From Azolla pinnata (taxonomy: Eukaryota; Streptophyta; Polypodiopsida; Salviniales; Salviniaceae), in contig JBBBWG010020778.1 in the NCBI GenBank assembly GCA_037176905.1, positions 1-20,828 of the forward strand: a stretch of DNA of 20,828 nt. Reading direction: 5' to 3'. How positions within the stretch are numbered: position 1 is the first letter of the stretch; every line of letters starts with the position of its first letter. Below the pieces are notes generated by a model, which was not told the DNA's origin, did not search any database, and was given only the letters and a program-made list of their open reading frames with translations. Positions 18,801-20,828 of the stretch are shown here, piece after piece. Made by a program: the position numbers and the translations under genes.

Positions 18801-19263
18801 GTAAACTTCAGGGACTGTATACTCATGTTTCTCGAAGAGGGCGCTGATGGTGATGGAGACAGAACAGTTGAACAATGTGAGTTTGGTGATGTGTTTGTAT
18901 CAACTGTATTGAGCGTGGATATCGTAGAAGATGGTAAAAGATCCACCCTAGCTTTAAGAGAAGGTGAATCAAGTACATATTTTGAAGGGGGTGAATTCTC
19001 CAGCACTGGAGATAGTTGGTTTGATGGAGGTGATGGAGATCTGGAGACTTCAATAATTTGCATACGGCGTTTCTTGATAGGTACAAGTGCTGGAATATCA
19101 CTGAATCGCCAGCTAAATTGTGTGGATCCTTGCTGAAATTGAACCAGGGTTTGCATTATAAATATGATGCCAAACCGAAAAGCTAAACTTTGACTTGTAT
19201 TTTTAGATCTCTCAAAAAGGACTTAGAAATTACCTTGTCTGACATGATATTCTTGGATTCCAT
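15845..19263 (-). CDS. Large disordered Ser/Pro- and Arg/Ser/Gly-rich protein, probably nuclear (1045 aa, 3 coding exons)
   Basis: Exons on the minus strand: 19263-19234 (10 codons, MESKNIMSDK), 19132-17124 and 16943-15845, joined by GT-AG introns in phase (AAG|CAA; CG|C). Residues 27-33 are VPIKKRR, a basic nuclear-localisation-type motif. Residues about 36-280 hold many SP and TP sites, the middle is acidic, and a helical patch sits at about 601-620 (GWDQLPEGFDNAEEALKAM). Residues 680-1045 are rich in RGRG, RS, SP and RRRR, ending APRRRRPS. I see no enzyme fold. I recall plant proteins with a similar start (GVPIKKRRF) but no name, so no symbol is given. Composition suggests a phosphorylated nuclear or RNA-associated protein; that is inference. 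The start is less certain than the rest: ATG 19156 could be used if the first intron is retained, adding a different eight-residue N terminus. Confidence 0.85.
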
Positions 19264-20041
19264 AGGCAATACTGGCTTTATCACTTTCTATTTACATAAT
19301 CTGTGGATAAAACTCCTGTGATGATAGTACTTCTCTGTCCATTGCTCATCCATGGCCTTTTCCTATCCAACTCAAACACCTGAATAATGAAATCCCTGTA
19401 CGCTTTCCGTCATAACACTACATAACTGCTCGACCAGACGCCCACACCATATCAGGAAGAGTTTGGCCCTTACCCTGGAAGTTTCAATTCCCGCATACTG
19501 CTCGCACAACCTGAGGAAAAAAAGTACTGCTTATGGTATTATAGCCAGGAAATATAATCAAACAATTCACTATATATTAAAGCACAGTATGTATGCATGC
19601 ACATACTTATACAGTTCTGAATGGATGGGGATGCACCTGTGTATATAGACATATAGTTCATGTAGGCAAAACATGCACATGTACACGTATGCGACCATGT
19701 GCACACAAAACTTATGTAGATATATGGCCGTACCCATGCATGTATATACATGAGCATGCATTTACATATGTGTGTGGCGAGTTCATACATAGTTCATTCC
19801 AACCCATAGTTCACCATCGGAAACATTATTCAATAGTGGAGAAAAAGGTGATTTAAATTTTCTAAAGCAGTTTCCAGATTTACTAGTAAATGGAGTTTCA
19901 CAATCTGCAATGAGAACACTGACAGTATGTTTCTTAGACAATAGCCTTGTAAATTTTGCTTTTCTCGATGCTAGAACTCATTGTCTTCCTTAAATTGATG
20001 CTAATTGAAACCGGATTGTATAATACTACAACATTTCGGCA
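19264..20041 (-). promoter_or_regulatory. Probable 5'UTR region of the disordered-protein gene
   Basis: A likely leader exon lies at 19510-19474 on the minus strand, between a strong acceptor (tttttttcctcag) and a strong donor (CAGG|gtaagg). It contains an ATG that would open an upstream ORF. Another acceptor-like tatccacag lies near 19302. The frame of ATG 19263 has a TAG shortly upstream, so coding does not extend further in that exon. The transcription start is not placed. The region 19590-19790 is rich in catg/acat alternation, giving spurious open frames on both strands. Confidence 0.45.
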
Positions 20042-20506
20042 GTGCTACTAGAAATTGAATCAACACAGCACTATTCACTTTCTCTATGCTAGGCAAAAAG
20101 AATGTGGTTCACACTAAAATTATTTGATTCGAAATGGTAATAAGGCATGATTATGACACGTTCTGAGGATGCAAAGGTAAAAGTGAGCCAACACGACACT
20201 ATTACATTTAGAGATAGAGCAAATTGTACACAACGCTCTATATCGTTTATAGTGTGCTTTCTAGCAAAACAGACCCCACTGTGCTACTAGAAACTGAATC
20301 AACACAGCACAATTCACTCTCTCTACGCTAGGCAAAAAGAATGTGGTTCACACTCTAAAATTATTTGATTCAAAATGGTAATAAGGCATGATTATGACAC
20401 GTTCTGAGGATGCAACGCGACACTATTACATTAGAGATAGAGAAAATTGTACACAACACTCTATATCATTTACGGTGTGCTTATTACTAGCACAACACAC
20501 CACACT
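20042..20506. repeat. Tandem duplication, 239 bp unit
   Basis: Copy A is 20042-20280 and copy B is 20281-20506. Long blocks are nearly identical, for example aggcaaaaagaatgtggttc, aatggtaataaggcatgatt and atgacacgttctgaggatgc. Copy B lacks about 18 bases present in copy A near 20173-20192 (aggtaaaagtgagccaacac region) and has small substitutions. A degenerate echo (tgactcaacaca) follows at about 20530, possibly the start of a third copy. Confidence 0.92.
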
Positions 20507-20828
20507 GTGAATTCACGTAATGTTGGCAGTGACTCAACACAATCCGCTATACCCTCTGTCAGCCGGTGCAAATAACAGATGAAACCAAACGCCGTATATA
20601 TCTCGGGGAATCTGAGGGGGGGGGGACTCATGACAGCGATGCGTGAGGGTTTCAGCAGCAACATACCGACCAGGTCACATGTGGTTCTTCTCACGCTCGT
20701 CCTCGCGGCGCTAAAAGGTAATCTCGTTCCATGGAATTCGACAATGATCCAGAAGTTCCATCCTGTTTGATGTAAGGACGCAGAAGCACCTTGGCAGACG
20801 GAGGCGAGCCGGCAGACACTTCCCCCCC
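20507..20828. other. Right end, GC-richer, no gene called
   Basis: GC content rises here. A G10 run lies at 20616-20625 and the window ends in a C run. An open frame at 20579-20770 on the plus strand and one opposite it have no recognisable domain. The stretch could be the distal promoter or first exon of the minus-strand gene at 19263-15845, or the start of a neighbouring gene beyond the edge. Confidence 0.4.

Noticed and set aside
19539-19856. Cys/His/Tyr-rich frames on both strands
   Set aside because: They come from catg/acat-rich low-complexity DNA, which yields M, C, H and Y codons in every frame.
20579-20770. 63-codon plus-strand frame near the right edge
   Set aside because: It spans the G10 run, has no recognisable domain and overlaps an equally open minus-strand frame.
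1-20828. tRNA, rRNA, CRISPR or phage-like features
   Set aside because: I saw no cloverleaf with A and B boxes, no conserved rRNA blocks and no regular repeat-spacer array; the tandem arrays have no spacers.

Overview
The window looks like nuclear DNA of a flowering plant. Protein genes are split by GT-AG introns (one has a TACTAAC-type branch site), intergenic DNA is AT-rich and full of microsatellites and minisatellites, and the three supportable genes belong to plant-type families. I cannot name the species. There is no bacterial-style operon, CRISPR array or recognisable rRNA or tRNA gene, and I see no sign of a defence or biosynthetic cluster.

Layout. 1-148 is a 23-27 bp minisatellite. 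About 150-1757 is a pyrimidine-rich promoter and leader, probably with two 5'UTR introns and several upstream ORFs. It leads into an uninterrupted plus-strand coding region (1758-3140) for a 460-residue glutaredoxin-like protein with a possible N-myristoylation signal and four C-terminal CxxC pairs. 3141-8014 is gene-poor. It holds three separate tandem triplications (39 bp, about 54-73 bp and about 92 bp units), many microsatellites and a short palindrome.

On the minus strand, 12944-8015 holds a complete ten-exon gene for mitochondrial 3-hydroxyisobutyrate dehydrogenase. I assembled it from splice signals; all nine junctions are in phase and give 336 residues. A 22-codon first exon supplies the mitochondrial presequence. 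One intron carries an inverted-repeat, MITE-like insertion, another carries diverged direct repeats, and a minisatellite lies about 100 bp upstream of the start codon.

13311-15844 has no gene I can defend. It contains a tandem duplication in which one copy carries a 17-G run, and an ambiguous stretch at 14669-15356 with short open segments and splice-like sites. Also on the minus strand, 19263-15845 encodes a 1045-residue, mostly disordered, Ser/Pro- then Arg/Ser/Gly-rich and probably nuclear protein in three coding exons. Its upstream region (19264-20828) holds a likely short leader exon and a 239 bp tandem duplication.

The three genes have no evident shared pathway: one is redox or regulatory, one is branched-chain amino-acid catabolism, and one is probably nuclear or RNA-related. 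The glutaredoxin-like gene and the dehydrogenase gene converge tail-to-tail across the repeat-rich interval. The dehydrogenase gene and the disordered-protein gene are in tandem on the minus strand. I did not find a convincing new biological system. The most useful results are the hidden ten-exon gene, the unnamed large disordered protein, and the unusual density of independent tandem duplications.
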